Origin: Gentiana macrophylla
Lineage: Eukaryota; Streptophyta; Magnoliopsida; Gentianales; Gentianaceae
Assembly (NCBI GenBank): GCA_026214975.1
Contig: CM047808.1
Coordinates: 61,530,583 to 61,594,582, forward strand
Reading direction: 5' to 3'
DNA length: 64,000 nucleotides
The first letter of the stretch is position 1. Each line of letters opens with the position of its first letter. The position numbers and the translations under genes were made by a program. Shown here one piece after another: positions 48,201 through 60,263 of this stretch. The notes beneath the pieces are model-generated. The model saw only the letters and a list, made by a program, of their open reading frames with translations, did not search any database and was not told where the DNA came from.

Positions 48201-48665
48201 TAGACTTGTGCTCCCGGTTTGTAAAACTGCGGATTCTGCATCAATCGCTATATATTTCCATAGTTTTTCCTTTTGTTCTTTGGTCAACTTGATGGCTGCT
48301 GTTCCTCCGGATTTGTCAAACCCAAAGATTTCTGCAATTAGATCTTCGGTGACCTTGATCTCCTTACCATTGACAGTAGTGGTATAGGTCTGTGTGTCTT
48401 CTCCTTCTATAGTTGTTCTTCCAAACTCATAGAAGTCTCCAATGCTTTCCAGACATACACTTTTCATATCAATGTTTAATACAGCATCCAATCCTTTGAT
48501 CTGTTTAATTTTTGCTGCAATTGTTTTGGCTAGTGTTTGATCAATATATTTTGCAATAAACTGGTCAAGAGACATGATCATTCCGTGTTCAACAAGAGTG
48601 AAAGTCATTATTTTCTGGATCTGATTGAGAATTTGAAAATTTGATGATTGAGAAAGCAAATTCAA
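45205..48665 (-). pseudogene. Long ORF of element 4: PF20167-like N-terminus, acidic and coiled-coil C-terminus
   Basis: From 48665 to 45205 about 1,150 codons are nearly open, broken only by stops at about 47841, 47340 and 45709 and one frameshift near 46315. Residues about 60-240 resemble the 'putative plant transposon protein' domain: FYEFGRTTIEGEDT, a VNGKEIKVTEDLIAEIFGF strand-helix, and LYVIWFGENFNWQRYRFDQLV. The middle is rich in Glu, Ser and Thr, with repeated TDxMQTE units (about 47030-46950). The C-terminus is coiled coil followed by a helical LESLLHMQKLLMHYFNKL region. It lies between the gag remnant and the 3' LTR. I do not recognise a function; an env-like or accessory role is only positional inference. 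Confidence 0.6.
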
Positions 48666-48951
48666 AATTCAAGTGTAAAGAATTATAAAAGAAAATTCTG
48701 GGTTATTTATAATTTGTAGGAAAGGTAGTTATGAATTGGGTGGGACTCATAACGTCTTGTAAAAAATGTTTTGAGATTGCGAAAAAGGTGGATTAGTGGA
48801 AAATATGAACGGTTTAGATTGAGAAGGACCACGTCTTTTCTCGACATCTGTAGCTAGACTGTAGTGAATAGGTTAGATGAGGTGTATCTACAGTTGTATA
48901 CATTCAGTCTTATCCTTACACTAAATTCAAAAACTCAGTTGTGAACAAAAC

Positions 48952-50251
48952 TCAGTTCTTCGGCCTCCATTTACCGATATTTTCCTGCAAAACAAATTTG
49001 GACATTTTTGGTACCCATCTCTGTTTGGCTCCTAATTGATTAGTTTTCGATGATACAATTTTATTTTTGACTTTGTACCTCTCTTGACATTTTGACTGAG
49101 TAAAGTCAGTTTTTACATGTTTTTCTGTTTTGCCCATACGCTTTTGATTTGATCGATTTGAAACCGGCGTGAAGGTTTATTCCAATCTTCATCAGTGGGA
49201 AATAGTCTTCCTTTCCCTCTGAGTTTATCATTCCATGAATGATCTTCATTTTCGAATGGATATGGCTTGAAGATTTTTCTTACTTATCTCTGATCAGTTC
49301 TGCCTTTTTCAGCCTTCTGAGTCTTTCTATAAAATCTGTTGGCTTGTTGTATTTTTCCAACTGATTTTTCAGTTTTATCAGTTTGTGCAAATGGCTATGC
49401 TGAGTTATTATCAGTTCTAATAATTTTTTCAGTTTTCTGAGTTCCTGACCGTTGTGCAGTCACAAATTTTAATGCTGGCCCGAACATGGTCGGACTTAGA
49501 ATTATTCGATTAACAAATCCTAAACCGGATCTGTCTCCAAAAGGTTTCCTGTGTTTGAATTGAACTTTGGAATTGGATCAACTGATGATTACGTGATGTT
49601 TATTACTTACATCAGTTCATCGGTTGGTCGAATTACCTTGATTTCATTATTAGTTTTGATTAAATTGATCTTAGCATTCAATCTCGAAATTTCAGTTTTC
49701 AATGACTTTTTCTCCTTTTTGACATCCTCATATTTCTTTTGAATTTCCTCTAATTCCTTTATGAGTATGTCCAAGGATTTATTGAAATCTTCATTTTTAC
49801 GATTGTTCATGGCGAGTGTGAGTCTTTGGATGTAGATGCAATTACCTCACGATTTTTATGGATAGATATTCGTTGAGGAATTATCATCAATTAAAACTTG
49901 CTTCCCTTTTCATTAGCATTTGCCTGTCTTTGCTCCCAGCGATATGATTTCCTCATCACTTTCACCTCCATAACTCATTGGTAGTATAGCATTTTTTACC
50001 TTTGCAACGGATGGATCTTCAGCAATGTTTTCAGTCAATTTGTCTTCTACGTAATTAGCTACTCGTAGCCATTCTTTTTCTGCTTCTTCTGAAAGATCAC
50101 TTAGGGATGGGAATCCACTTGATTCATCTTTATACGCGTTAAAGTCAATATCTTCATCATAACTGAAATGAGGTTCCGGATTTGTGTGAGATCTTGTAGT
50201 GCTGAATCTTTCAAATACTTGATCCTGAATATCATAAACAACATTTTGCAA
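48952..50251 (-). pseudogene. gag-like remnant of element 4
   Basis: Three minus-strand fragments are visible: an acidic stretch (50251-49913), a coiled coil KELEEIQKKYEDVKKEKKSL (within 49810-49607), and a basic piece with GAKQRWVPK (49137-48952). The last resembles the G-x-K-x-x-WVPK motif near the Gag-protease boundary of many copia proteins. Frames between them are broken. Right after it, where protease, integrase and RT should be, the long unidentified ORF begins, so pol was probably deleted or replaced. Confidence 0.5.
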
Positions 50252-50483
50252 GTAGTCAGTCAGGGGGTTATTCAGCCAGCTTTAAATTCTAGATGTATCA
50301 ATTTAATTTCACTAAGTATCTCTATGACTGATACAGTAAGGGGTCTTCAACAACTGGTTTGTAAGATATCGTTGAATCACTTTCAAATGGAAGAACTGAT
50401 CCGATACCAATTCTTGGTATCGAAATAACTGATGATCAGCAATCTTACAAAGCAATAGATCTCCTCCAAAAAGAAGGAACAGC

Positions 50484-50497
50484 GATCCGATACCAAT
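50484..50497 (-). other. Primer-binding site of element 4 (tRNA-Met-like) with a nearby duplicate
   Basis: On the minus strand ATTGGTATCGGATC directly follows the LTR end ...CCAACA. It is close to the copia TGGTATCAGAGC site. The same 14 nt recur at 50398-50411, 86 bp further in, so the site is duplicated within the leader. Confidence 0.65.
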
Positions 50498-52236
50498 TGT
50501 TGGTCCCTTGGAAAGGCTAACACAAGTTTAGGGGGGGTGAATGAACTTGTCACCAAAAACTTTTCCTGAACTGGAATTGCCCCAGGAACTGAGTTTCTCC
50601 GAAACTCAAACTGATGCTTAGTTCAGTTTTGTTCCTGTCCCTTAACTTGTGCGGAGTTCAGCTAACTCAACTGAGTATAAGTCAATACTGACTTATTCTT
50701 AGTCCAGTTAACTGGCAGCGGATAAGACTAGCCTTTAGATATCAAACAGTTTGTTGACTTGGATTTATCACGAGTACTAGATAATTATAACTGATATGAA
50801 GTATATATATGCGTAAAATAAATAGACAAGAATTATAGAGGTTCCAGGTGGTGTAATCATGTACGTCTTCTCTTCCCTGTGATGCGGAGGAAAATTCCAC
50901 TAGAACTTCTTTGAGATGGCCCGGTTACAAAAAGTTCTAAACTGATAGTCCTTGACTAATCCCTAGCTTCACTATCTAAACACTTGTAGAGCAGGTAGGA
51001 TTCTTTGCTCTTCAACCTGTTTGAACATTGGTCCTTGAAGGGTAGAATTGCCTCTTTCACCACTCATCACAAACACAGTCTTCTTCCGATCGCACTCAAT
51101 CTATCCTTCACACCTTCTTGGTGTTTCACAGTCTAGACCTTTGATGAAATCAAAGTTGAGACTTGAATCAATAACTATGATTCAATTGTGATTTGAGCTT
51201 TTCTTCTGGATAATTAAATTTTGCACAGCTCTGTATTTCTTCAAATGGTAGATCTTGATTTTGCTTGATTGTGCTTGGACACTTGAAGAAATTTCTTGAT
51301 CTTGCAATTAAGTACTTATCAAGAATTCTTTTGAAATTGGCTTTCCCCTTTAATTAGATATTTTATTAAATCTGTTTTTAATTCCTCCTGCTTGCCTCTA
51401 CTTTATTGTTATTGTGGAAGTAGTCTATTTATAGGGGTTTATTGTTCCTGCTTGAATCTTGTAACGGCTATATTTCTGACCGTTCTGCTATGTCAGTATT
51501 TCATCCAATAAGATTGCTTCATTTATGACGTTCGACTGCACTATCAGTTTATCGGATGACTGACCTATAAAACTGAGTACCCGTATCAGTTTTATACTGA
51601 GTTTATCACTTGTCAGTTTATTGGAGCGTTAACTGAGATTTTACTCTTCTTCAAATATAAGTACTCCAGTCTTTTATCTGATTATAATTGACTAAATTAG
51701 AGTACACCATGAAACATCATCATCTAAGAATTCATTGTCCTTGTGATTCTTAGGTCTTCATACAAGATCCATAAAGTCAGTTCAGGTCACCACAATCTTG
51801 CCTGAAGTCTAACCTTACAGTCTCGACAAAGTCTTCATAACTGAGTTTGAACCCTCTGTTCTTCGATCTTCAATAACTGAGTGTGTGACCCTTAGTTCTT
51901 CAGTCTTCTAGATAAGCCAACTGAGTCTGTGTCCCTCAACAAACTTACCTTCTTCGGTTTTCATGTTGGTGTTCTCTGTTTTTCAGTTTCTCATTGAATC
52001 TCAGTTTAACTAAATCTCAGTTTCTTATTTTCTCAGTTCACATCTTAGAACTATAAGAGTGCTTGTCTGATTCAACCTATACTAATATCAGACTCTATAA
52101 AGTCTTATACATTATTCTCTAGACATCTTTTTGCTTTGCACTATAACAGCTATTTATGACACTTCATCAATAGGGTTAATAACGATAACTGATTATGCGA
52201 TGAATCATCATTAAAACATAAATTTTATTTCCAACA
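50498..52236 (-). mobile_element. 5' LTR of element 4
   Basis: It has intact TGTTGG...CCAACA ends and is a direct repeat of 43289-45029 with scattered substitutions and small indels. The TATA box is conserved near 51423-51434 (minus strand). Confidence 0.9.
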
Positions 52237-52722
52237 AAATAGTTGCAACTGATGCTTCTGATCTTGATTATAGAGGAATCTTGAAGCAGGAACAAGATTC
52301 CAAAGAACTAATTGTTCAGTTTCCATCTGCACATTGGAATGATGCCCAAAAGAATTATTCTACAATTAAAAAAGAGATTTTAAGCATTGTTTGATGCATT
52401 CAAAAATTTCAAAGTGATTTATTAAACAATTTTTTTTTATTACGTACAGACTGTAAAAGTGCAAAAGAAATTTTACAAAAGGATGTACAAAATCTTGCGT
52501 CAAAGCAAATATTTGCACCATGGCAGGCAATTTTAAGCATTTTCGATTTTGATATTGAATTCATAAATGGAGATACTAATTCAGTTCCCGATTTTCTTAC
52601 CTGAGAATTCCTACAAGACGGATCCGATGGCCCCAAAGATTTGACAAAGGAAAAAAGGTTACAAAGGTTACAAATACAAGTACTACAAAACCAAAGATGT
52701 CTTGGTATGACATCTTCCAAAA
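52237..52722 (+). pseudogene. Pararetrovirus RNase H and start of ORF3 (copy A, after element 4)
   Basis: The frame resumes as IVATDASDLDYRGILKQ, with the first catalytic Asp of RNase H, and continues in shifted frames through NYSTIKKEILSIV, LLRTDCKSAKEIL and FDFDIEFINGDTNSVPDFL. A TGA follows. The overlapping third ORF begins near 52565 but is cut at about 52722, where inverted copy B starts. Confidence 0.85.
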
Positions 52723-53385
52723 AGCAGATGAAGTACTGTAAAATAATTTGTAACTACAACATATAAAATTTTGACGTAAGTAATATGCAAATTAATGGAG
52801 GGAAAGTATGATAATGCTTAAAATAACATATGAATTTTGTAAAAGCTTTATACCTTAATTAAAAGGTTTTGAATATGAGATACAAATGTTGGAACTCTCG
52901 TCTTAGAATTTGTAAATGGATAAATGATTGCTACTATCTTGCAGAGAAAATAAGCTTTGTAAATGGTAATCGAAGGAGTCTGTCCTTTCCCCCTTCTCCC
53001 TCTTGTTATTTATATTACAGATAGAATAATTATAGCGATGTAATAATGTAAAGTCTTGTCCTCTTTTGTCAGTGGTGTCTGCCAAAATGGTATGGCTGAG
53101 CTATTTCGTTGTCGTCTTGTGTGAAGTGATGCCCATTATTTTGAGTGGTGTCTTCTCTTGTCTGCCATTGTATAGTGGAAGACCTTTGCTGAGTCGTCTT
53201 TTGTCGTTTTGTGATGAATAATCTCCTTTAATTTTAGTGATGTCGTGTCATGTCTGCCATGTTGATTTTTGATGAGCCGTGTGTTGCCGTCTTTTGTGAA
53301 GAGTTGTAGCGTAGTCTTTGCTGAGTTTTGTATAACCATGTGTATTTTGTACGTATATAATTATATGTATTTGTAGATATCTTTT

Positions 53386-53437
<52 letters not shown>

Positions 53438-53454
53438 TTTTGTAGTGATGTGCT
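52723..53454 (-). other. Intergenic region of viral copy B
   Basis: It is homologous to 59570-60290 (copy D) and, inverted, to 58680-59400 (copy C). It includes a (TA)n tract (53388-53431) and several GTCGTCTTGTG/GACGAC-like repeats. In caulimovirids the large intergenic region holds the promoter and poly(A) signal of the genomic RNA. Confidence 0.7.
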
Positions 53455-54212
53455 ATTATTTGTATTCTTCCGGAGACGCAATTGGCGCAGATGGATCTAC
53501 GTACCAATCTTTTGGAGAAATAACTTGGTGAATTTTACATGTTGAAAATACAAGCGTGGCTTGGTTATTTTGATGGTATTTGTGATCAAAGCTCGCTGAT
53601 TGTGTACCTTGTAATATTGTATAGTAAAAGATTGGTGTTTTTTTGTAAATCCCAAGGTTTGTAAAACCAATCTATGCCAAAGTAACGTTAGAGAGTTTGA
53701 AAGGGGTCTTGGCTTTGAAAACCGGCTTCAATCGTAGTAATATTTTGTGAGTATTGTTTATCTATGTAAACCGTCTTTTGTGTTCTTGTATTTTGTGTAG
53801 TAGTAGGTCTTGCTAGTGGTTGGAATGAATTTGAAGTTAAAACAATGGGTCTCGTGGATGATGATGCTATAGGCTTGGTTGATGATGCAGTAGGACTTGG
53901 TGATGGTACTGTGGGTAACTGTAGTAGGTTTTGTGTGTTTGGTAAAGGTTGAGTTAAATGCATGTTTCTGAATTCTGGTCTTTGTAATAATTTAAGAAAT
54001 TTTTGTGACTCTAGATCGAATGAACTTGTTTCTTGGATGTCAGCGTTTTGTTCTTCTTTTGTGACGATGTCATACCAAGACATTTTTGGTTTTCTAGTAC
54101 TTGTATTTGTAACCTTTGTAACCTTTTTTCCTTTGTCAATCTTTAGAGCCATCGGATCTGTCTTGTAGGAATTCTCGGGTAAGAAAAACGGGAACTGAAT
54201 TTGTATCTCCAT
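53455..54212 (-). pseudogene. Viral ORF3, copy B, internally deleted
   Basis: The frame starts at 54212 (MEIQIQFPFFL), overlapping the end of the RNase H frame, and includes the PKMSWYDIVTKEEQN and FLKLLQRPEFRNMHL segments. At about 53453 the sequence jumps from ORF3 into the intergenic region: about 0.8 kb present in copy D (60290-61070), which encodes the middle and C-terminal part, is missing. Confidence 0.75.
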
Positions 54213-55500
54213 TTATGAGGTCAATATCAGAATCGAAAATGCTTAAAATTGCTTGCCATCGTGCAAATATTTGCTTTGACGCAAGATTTTGTACATCCTT
54301 TTGTAAAATTTCTTTTGCACCTTTACAGTCTATACGTAATAAAAACTTTTTGTTTAATAAATCATTTTGAAATTTTTGAATGCATAAAACAATGCTTAAA
54401 ATCTCCTTTTTTATTGTAAATAATTCTTTTGAGTATCATTCCAATGGGCAGATGTAAACTGAACAATTAGTTCTTCAGAATCTTGTTTCTGCTTCAAGAT
54501 TCCTCCATAACCAAGATCAGAAGCATCAGTTTCAACTATTTTATGTAGGTTAGGATCGGCTAAGTGTAGACAAGGAATTTGTGTGACCTATTTCTTAATT
54601 TGCTGGACAATTTTTGTGTGTGTTGTATTTCAAGGTGTAGGGTTTGTTTTTAGACGGTCATGAAGTGGTTTTGCTATTTTGTTTAGATTTGGGTAAAAGT
54701 CAAGGACATAATTTATACATCCTAAGAACCTTTGTAGTTGTTTTTTATCAGTAATTTTATCTGGAAATTTTGTGGTGAAATTTAGAGATCTTTCTATGGG
54801 TATAATAGTCCCTTGAGTAATATAGTGTCCAAGAAATCTTATTTTTGTTTGGAAACGCGACATTTTAGGTTCAAATATGACTAAACCGCGGTTTTCGATT
54901 ACATATAAAAACGCTTTTAAGTGTTTGAAATGTTCATCAATAGTTTGAAAATAGAAGTACATCATCTATGTATACAATAAAAAATGTTGAGTAATCATTG
55001 AATATTTCGTTCATAATCCTTTGGAATTCGGAAGGAGCATTTCTTAAGCCGAAAGGCATTACATTCCATTGGTATTGTCCAAAGGGAACTGTAAATGCTG
55101 TTTTATATCTGTCTGTTGGTTTTATTTGTATTTGCCAGAAACCTGATTTCATGTCAAATTTTGAGAATATGAAGGCGTCATGGAGTTTATTTAGGAGGTC
55201 TTTTTATTAGGTATGGGATAACGAATCCATTTTAATGCCTTGTTAAGAGGTTTGTAATTAATGACTAGTCTAGGAGTTCCTCTCTCGATTTCAGAGGCTT
55301 TATTAACGTAAAAAGCAGAACAACTCCAAAGTGATCTGGCTTAAGAGATTAATTTTTTGGTTTCAATGTCTTGTATTTCTTTTCGGCAAAATTATTCAAG
55401 GTCTTTATTCATTTGTATCGGAAGGGTTTTAGTAGGTATATCTTTTTCATGAAAAGATGTATCATAGGGCAAATCAACCATATGTTACTTTTTATTCCAG
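54213..55500 (-). pseudogene. Viral reverse transcriptase and RNase H, copy B
   Basis: RT blocks FGQYQWNVMPFGLRNAPSEF and FIVYIDDVLLF (55152-54937) are present, followed after a frameshift by LGHYITQGTI and LQRFLGCINYV (54965-54630). RNase H, with the ETDASDLGYGG start, lies at about 54550-54230 with a frameshift. The N-terminal RT part (55500-55155) contains several stops. Confidence 0.85.
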
Positions 55501-56606
55501 AACGAATTGGGTAGGTCAGCACAAACTTTTAATGTAAATATGTTTTGTAATCTTAGTATATTTTCTTTTATAGTGGGTTGATTTAGTAACATATTTATTC
55601 CTTGTAAGGAGGCATCTTTTTGTAATTCATTGAGCTGAAATTGTTTGTTATATATTATATTATTGATGTTGTTTTCATGTATAGATGAAGCTTTTAATAA
55701 ATTTAATCTTCTAGTTCTTTGTTTTACTAAGAATGGAAACTTGTGTTTTTTATTATTTATATGGAAGGTAAGGGAATCTGGACAAACCTTGTATAGTGTG
55801 ATAAGGTTTATGAATGGACTGCCAAGGATTACGGAATGATGGATGTCATTGACAACCACAAAGGATGTCATCAAGGAGACCCCAATATTGATGATGGAAG
55901 CTTCTATCTTTGCAGAGATTACTATTTTTGATTTGTTTAATGCTGAAATTATTTCATGGGTTTGTTATAGGAATTTTATCGGGACAAAACATTCTTTTAT
56001 ACAATTTAAGTCGGCTCCAGTCTCAAATAGTGCAATGGTATTAAGTTCGAAATCATTTAAAAATTTGATTGTAATATTTATGATATATTTTCTCGATGTA
56101 ATTTCTTTTAAAACAAAAAGGAAATCAGTTGGGGCTGTTGTAAGGTTTTGTAATTCTTGAGTAATATCTTCATTTTCTGTATGCGTGTCACTATTGTCTT
56201 TTATTGTTTCAATAATGGTTTTGATTAATAATGAATCATTTTTCTGTTTCTCTTTTAGTTCTCTTAACTCATTTTTTATTTCTTTAATTTGTTTTTGTAG
56301 ATCGTGATTTGTAATATTATCTTTATTATTTTTATTCCTGTTTAGGATTGTTGTTAAATCATATGTACTTCTGGAAGTACTTGGTGCTAATGGATCATGT
56401 TTAAAAGTGTCTAATAATTTTTCGAGGTATTGTTGTTGTAGAGCTGGGTCATTAATCTGTTGTAATATATCAATAAATATTTTTTGTTCTTTGGAGATAA
56501 CATTTAGCATTTTTTCATTGTCTCCTTCTGATTCAGAAGTATTTGTTAATGTATCGTCTATTTTTGCTTTTCTATTGTTATCTGTATTTTCTTCATTAGT
56601 TGTCAC
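55485..56606 (-). pseudogene. Viral linker and aspartic protease, copy B
   Basis: A coiled-coil linker (56606-56170) precedes the protease. The active-site segment reads LFETGADLNC, so the catalytic Asp is replaced by Glu. The frame stops at 55965 and continues in phase with the FVVVNDIHHSVILGSPFINL strand (55874-55485). Confidence 0.82.
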
Positions 56607-56838
56607 TATCAGAATTTATAAGTAAGTTCGAGATTTTGTTCATAATGTCGTCTTCTAGACTTAGTTCATTAAGCTTTGTTTTTAGTTTACAGTAATTTGA
56701 TGTATGTCCTTTTTTGTGGAATCTATGACATTCAATGTCTTTTTTCCAATTTGGTTTTGACCTATTATATTTTTTATTTTTGTAGAAATTATTGTTCGAG
56801 GGTTCTTTATTTGCTTGTTATTTCTGTATAAATTCCTA
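56607..56838 (-). pseudogene. Viral coat protein C-terminus, copy B (truncated)
   Basis: This is the Lys/Asn-rich tail and CCHC knuckle of the coat protein (about 56740-56690). Here the second Cys is Phe, whereas the last Cys is kept, the opposite of copy A. Copy B ends inside the coat protein at about 56836, where copy C starts in the other orientation with a CCTA microhomology. Confidence 0.75.
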
Positions 56839-57236
56839 CATAGAATAGTTGCAACTGATGCTTCTGATTTTGGTTATGGAGGAATCTTGAAGCAGGAACA
56901 AGATTCTAAATAACTAATTGTTCAGTTTAGATATGCACATTGGAATGATACCCAAAAGAATTATTCTACAATTAAAAAGGAAATTTTAAGCATTGTTTGA
57001 TGCATTCAAAAAATTCAAAGTGATTTATTAAACCAAAATTTTTTATTGTATATAGGTTGTAAAATTGCAAAAGAAATTTTACAAAAGGATGTACAAATTC
57101 ATGCATCAAAGCAAATATTTGCACCATGGCAGGCAATTTTAAGCATTTTCGATTTTGATATTTAATTCATAAATGGAGATACTAATTCAGTTCCCGATTT
57201 TCTTACCCGAGAATTCCTACAAGACAGATCCGATGG
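56834..57236 (+). pseudogene. Viral RNase H, copy C (5' truncated)
   Basis: Copy C begins at the RNase H domain (VATDASDFGYGGILKQ). It has a stop near 56912 and a frameshift near 57000, and ends after the DFLTREFLQD segment that overlaps the start of ORF3. No RT, protease or coat protein of this copy is present upstream. Confidence 0.82.
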
Positions 57237-58563
57237 CCTCAAAGATTGACAAAGGGAAAAAGGTTACAAAGGTTACAAATACAAGTACTACAAAACCAAA
57301 GATGTCTTGGTATGACATCGTCAAAAAAGAAGAACAAAACGCTGATCTAGAGTCACAAAAGTTTCTTAAATTATTACAAAGACCAGAATTCAGAAACATG
57401 CATTTATCTCAACCTTTACCAAACACCCAAAACCTACTACAATTACCCACAGTACCATCACCAAGACCTACTGCATCATCATCACAGCCTATAGAATCAT
57501 CATCCATGAGACCCATTGTTTTAACTTCAAATTCATTCCAACCACTAGAAAGACCTACTACAACCCAAAATAAAAGAACACAAAAGACGGTTTACACAGT
57601 TAAACAATAGTCAAAACATATTACTATGGTTGAAGCCGGTTTTCATAGCCAAGACCCTTTTCAAACTCTCCAACGTTGCATTGGCACATGTTGGTTTTAC
57701 AAACCTTGGGATTTACAAAAAACACCATTTTTTACCAAACAATATTACATGCTACAAAATCAGCGAGCTTTGATCACAAATACCATCAAAATAACCAAGC
57801 CATACCTGCATTTTCAACATGTAAAATTCACCCAGTTATTTCTCCAAAAGATTGGTACGCAGATCCATCTGTGCCAATTGCATTTCCAGAAGAATACAAA
57901 GTATAGCCCTTTTATAATATTACTTTCAACTATTGGGAGTACCAATAGGCACGGTTCAATGCATTCTTCATACAAAATCAAAACAATCAGCATACTTGGT
58001 TGATGCACTACGATGCAAAAATTGCAGTCATTTCCAAATTTCCATCATGGTGGATTCAATGGTGGTAATGTTTTGGTTCAGTCCCAGAAATACAAAAAAC
58101 AACAGTGATTGAATCTTTCAATCTTTTCAAAGCAAAATACAAGCCTTTGGAGGCAGAAAAGAGATTTCCTGCATTTGTAACATTATGTGCAAAATTCTAT
58201 CTACCATGGATAGTAAACTGGTATTTAGATTATTCTGATAATCCCAGTCAACTTATCCGACAATTATTTGGAGTCAGATGGTGGGAAAAATGCAACATCA
58301 TCCAATGTTTACTACCCACAAACAGGGAAAAATGGTTACAAGCAATGCCAAAAACCCAGCAATCTCAAATAAAACCTACTGCGACTTCAAAATTTTCAGA
58401 GAGAAAAGCAAAAATGGCAGCATTATTAGAGGCGTCAAAGACGGATGAAGAATTACAAAAAGTCCTCTCTCAGTATGCCTCAAATTCACAGACATCACCT
58501 ATAAGTTCCACAGCATCAGTCAATATTGACGAAGAAGACGAAGACTATACACCAACACAATAA
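57173..58563 (+). pseudogene. Viral ORF3, copy C, most complete copy
   Basis: The frame from 57173 (MEILIQFPIFL) overlaps the end of ORF2. It has a Pro/Ser/Thr-rich middle (to 57610), a TAG, then TLQRCIGTCWFYKPW and, after a frameshift near 57720, HPVISPKDWYADPSVP. Stops near 57906 and 57945 follow. The C-terminal frame (58105-58563) has LPWIVNWYLDYSDNP, VRWWEKCN, a helical KFSERKAKMAALLEA segment and an acidic end. Tryptophan-rich proteins of this layout recur in plant-genome pararetrovirus sequences. I know no function and will not assign one. Confidence 0.75.
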
Positions 58564-59460
58564 ATAAAAAAATTAAAAAAACAACTAAAGGACAAAAGAG
58601 TTACCTGCGCATTACTAAACTTCACCTAATAAACAAATATACATTAATATATTATGCACACACATATATATGAACACAGACATCACTAAAAAAATTTCAT
58701 ATATATATATATATATACAAAAAGATATCTACAAATACATATAATTATATACGTACAAAATACACACAGTTATACAAAACTCAGCTAAGACTACGCTACA
58801 ACACTTCACAGAAGTCGACAACACACAGCTCAGCAAAAATCATCATGGCAGACATGACACGACGTCACTAAAATTAAAGGATATTATTCATCACAAAATG
58901 ACAAAAGACGACTCAGCAAAGGTCTTCCACTATACAACGGCAGACAAGACAAGACACCACTCAAAAATAATTGGCACCACTTCACACAAGACGACAACAA
59001 AACAGCTCAGCCATACCATTATGGCAGACACCACCCACAAAAGAGGACAAGACTTTACATTATTACATCGCAACAATTATTCTTCTATCCAATAATATAA
59101 ATAATGGGGAAAGGGAAATGACATACTCCTTAAATTACCATTTACAAAGCTTATTTTCTCTACAAGATAGGGGCAATCATTTATCCATTTACAAATTCAA
59201 AGACGAGAGTTCCAACATTTGTATCTCATATTCTAAACCTTTTAATTGAGGTATAAAGCTTTTACAAATTTCATATGTTATTTTAAGCATTATCATACTT
59301 GCCGTCCATTATTTTTCATATTACCTACGTCAAAATTTTATATGTTGTAGTTATAAATTATTTTACATTACTTTATTTGCCGTCCATTATTATATTGTTT
59401 CACTACCTGCAATCCTCTATATTTTTATTGATTTGTTATATACAATCCTTTCGTTGATCC
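58564..59460 (+). promoter_or_regulatory. Intergenic region of viral copy C, probable promoter
   Basis: It has a (TA)n tract (58697-58717), a GACGTCA core (58862-58868) of the kind bound by plant bZIP factors, CCAAT followed by AATATAAATAAT (about 59084-59100, candidate TATA), and repeats of GACGAC/CAGCAAAG. The layout recalls caulimovirus promoters. No tRNA-Met primer site was found in it. The right end is the left arm of the C/D palindrome. Confidence 0.45.
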
Positions 59461-59484
59461 CCAGGTGCTCTTTGGTAGTGAAAA

Positions 59485-60227
59485 GGATCAACGAAAGGAT
59501 TGTATATAACAAATCAATAACAATACAGAGGATTGCAGGTAGTGAAACAATATAATAATGGACGGCAGATGAAGTAATGTAAAATAATTTGTAACTACAA
59601 CATATAAAATTTTGATGTAAGTAATATGCAAAATAATGGACAGCTAGTATGATAATGCTTAAAATAACATATGAAATTTGTAAAAGCTTTATACCTTAAT
59701 TAAAAGGTTTTGAATATGAGATGCAAATGTTGGAACTCTCGTCTTAGAATTTGTAAATGGATAAATGATTGATCCTATCTTGTAGAGAAAATAAGCTTTG
59801 TAAATGGTAATCTAAGGAGTCTGTCCTTTCCCCCTTCTTCCCCTTGTTATTTATATTACAGATAGAATAATTGTTGCGATGTAATAATGTAAAGTCTTGT
59901 CCTCTTTTGTGGGTGGTGTCTGCCATAGTGGTATGGCTGAGCTGTTTTGTTGTCGTCTTGTGTGAAGTGATGCCCATTATTTTTGAGTGGTGTCTTGTCT
60001 TGTCTGCCATTGTATAGTGGAAGACCTTTGCTGAGTCGTCTTTGAACGTTTTGTGATGAATAATATCGTTTAATTTTAGTGACGTCGTGTCATGTCTGTC
60101 ATGTTGATTTTTGATGAGCCGTGTGTTGTCGTCTTTTGTGAAGAGTTGTAGCGTAGTCTTTGCTGTGTTTTGTATAACTATGTGTATTTTGTACGTATAT
60201 AATTATATGTATTTGTAGATGTCTTTT

Positions 60228-60263
<36 letters not shown>

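Larger units (their letters stand above)
43289..52236 (-). mobile_element. LTR element 4, non-autonomous, with long unidentified ORF
   Basis: The element starts TGTTGG (43289) and ends CCAACA (52236), flanked by the target duplication AAATA (43284-43288 and 52237-52241). It carries LTRs of about 1.74 kb. A tRNA-Met-like primer site on the minus strand gives the orientation. The internal 5.5 kb has a gag remnant and one long ORF but no RT, RNase H or integrase. It sits inside the viral polymerase gene and is therefore younger than viral copy A. Confidence 0.9.

Noticed and set aside
45205..48665. An intact host gene on the minus strand
   Set aside because: It lies inside LTRs with a target duplication and contains stops and a frameshift.
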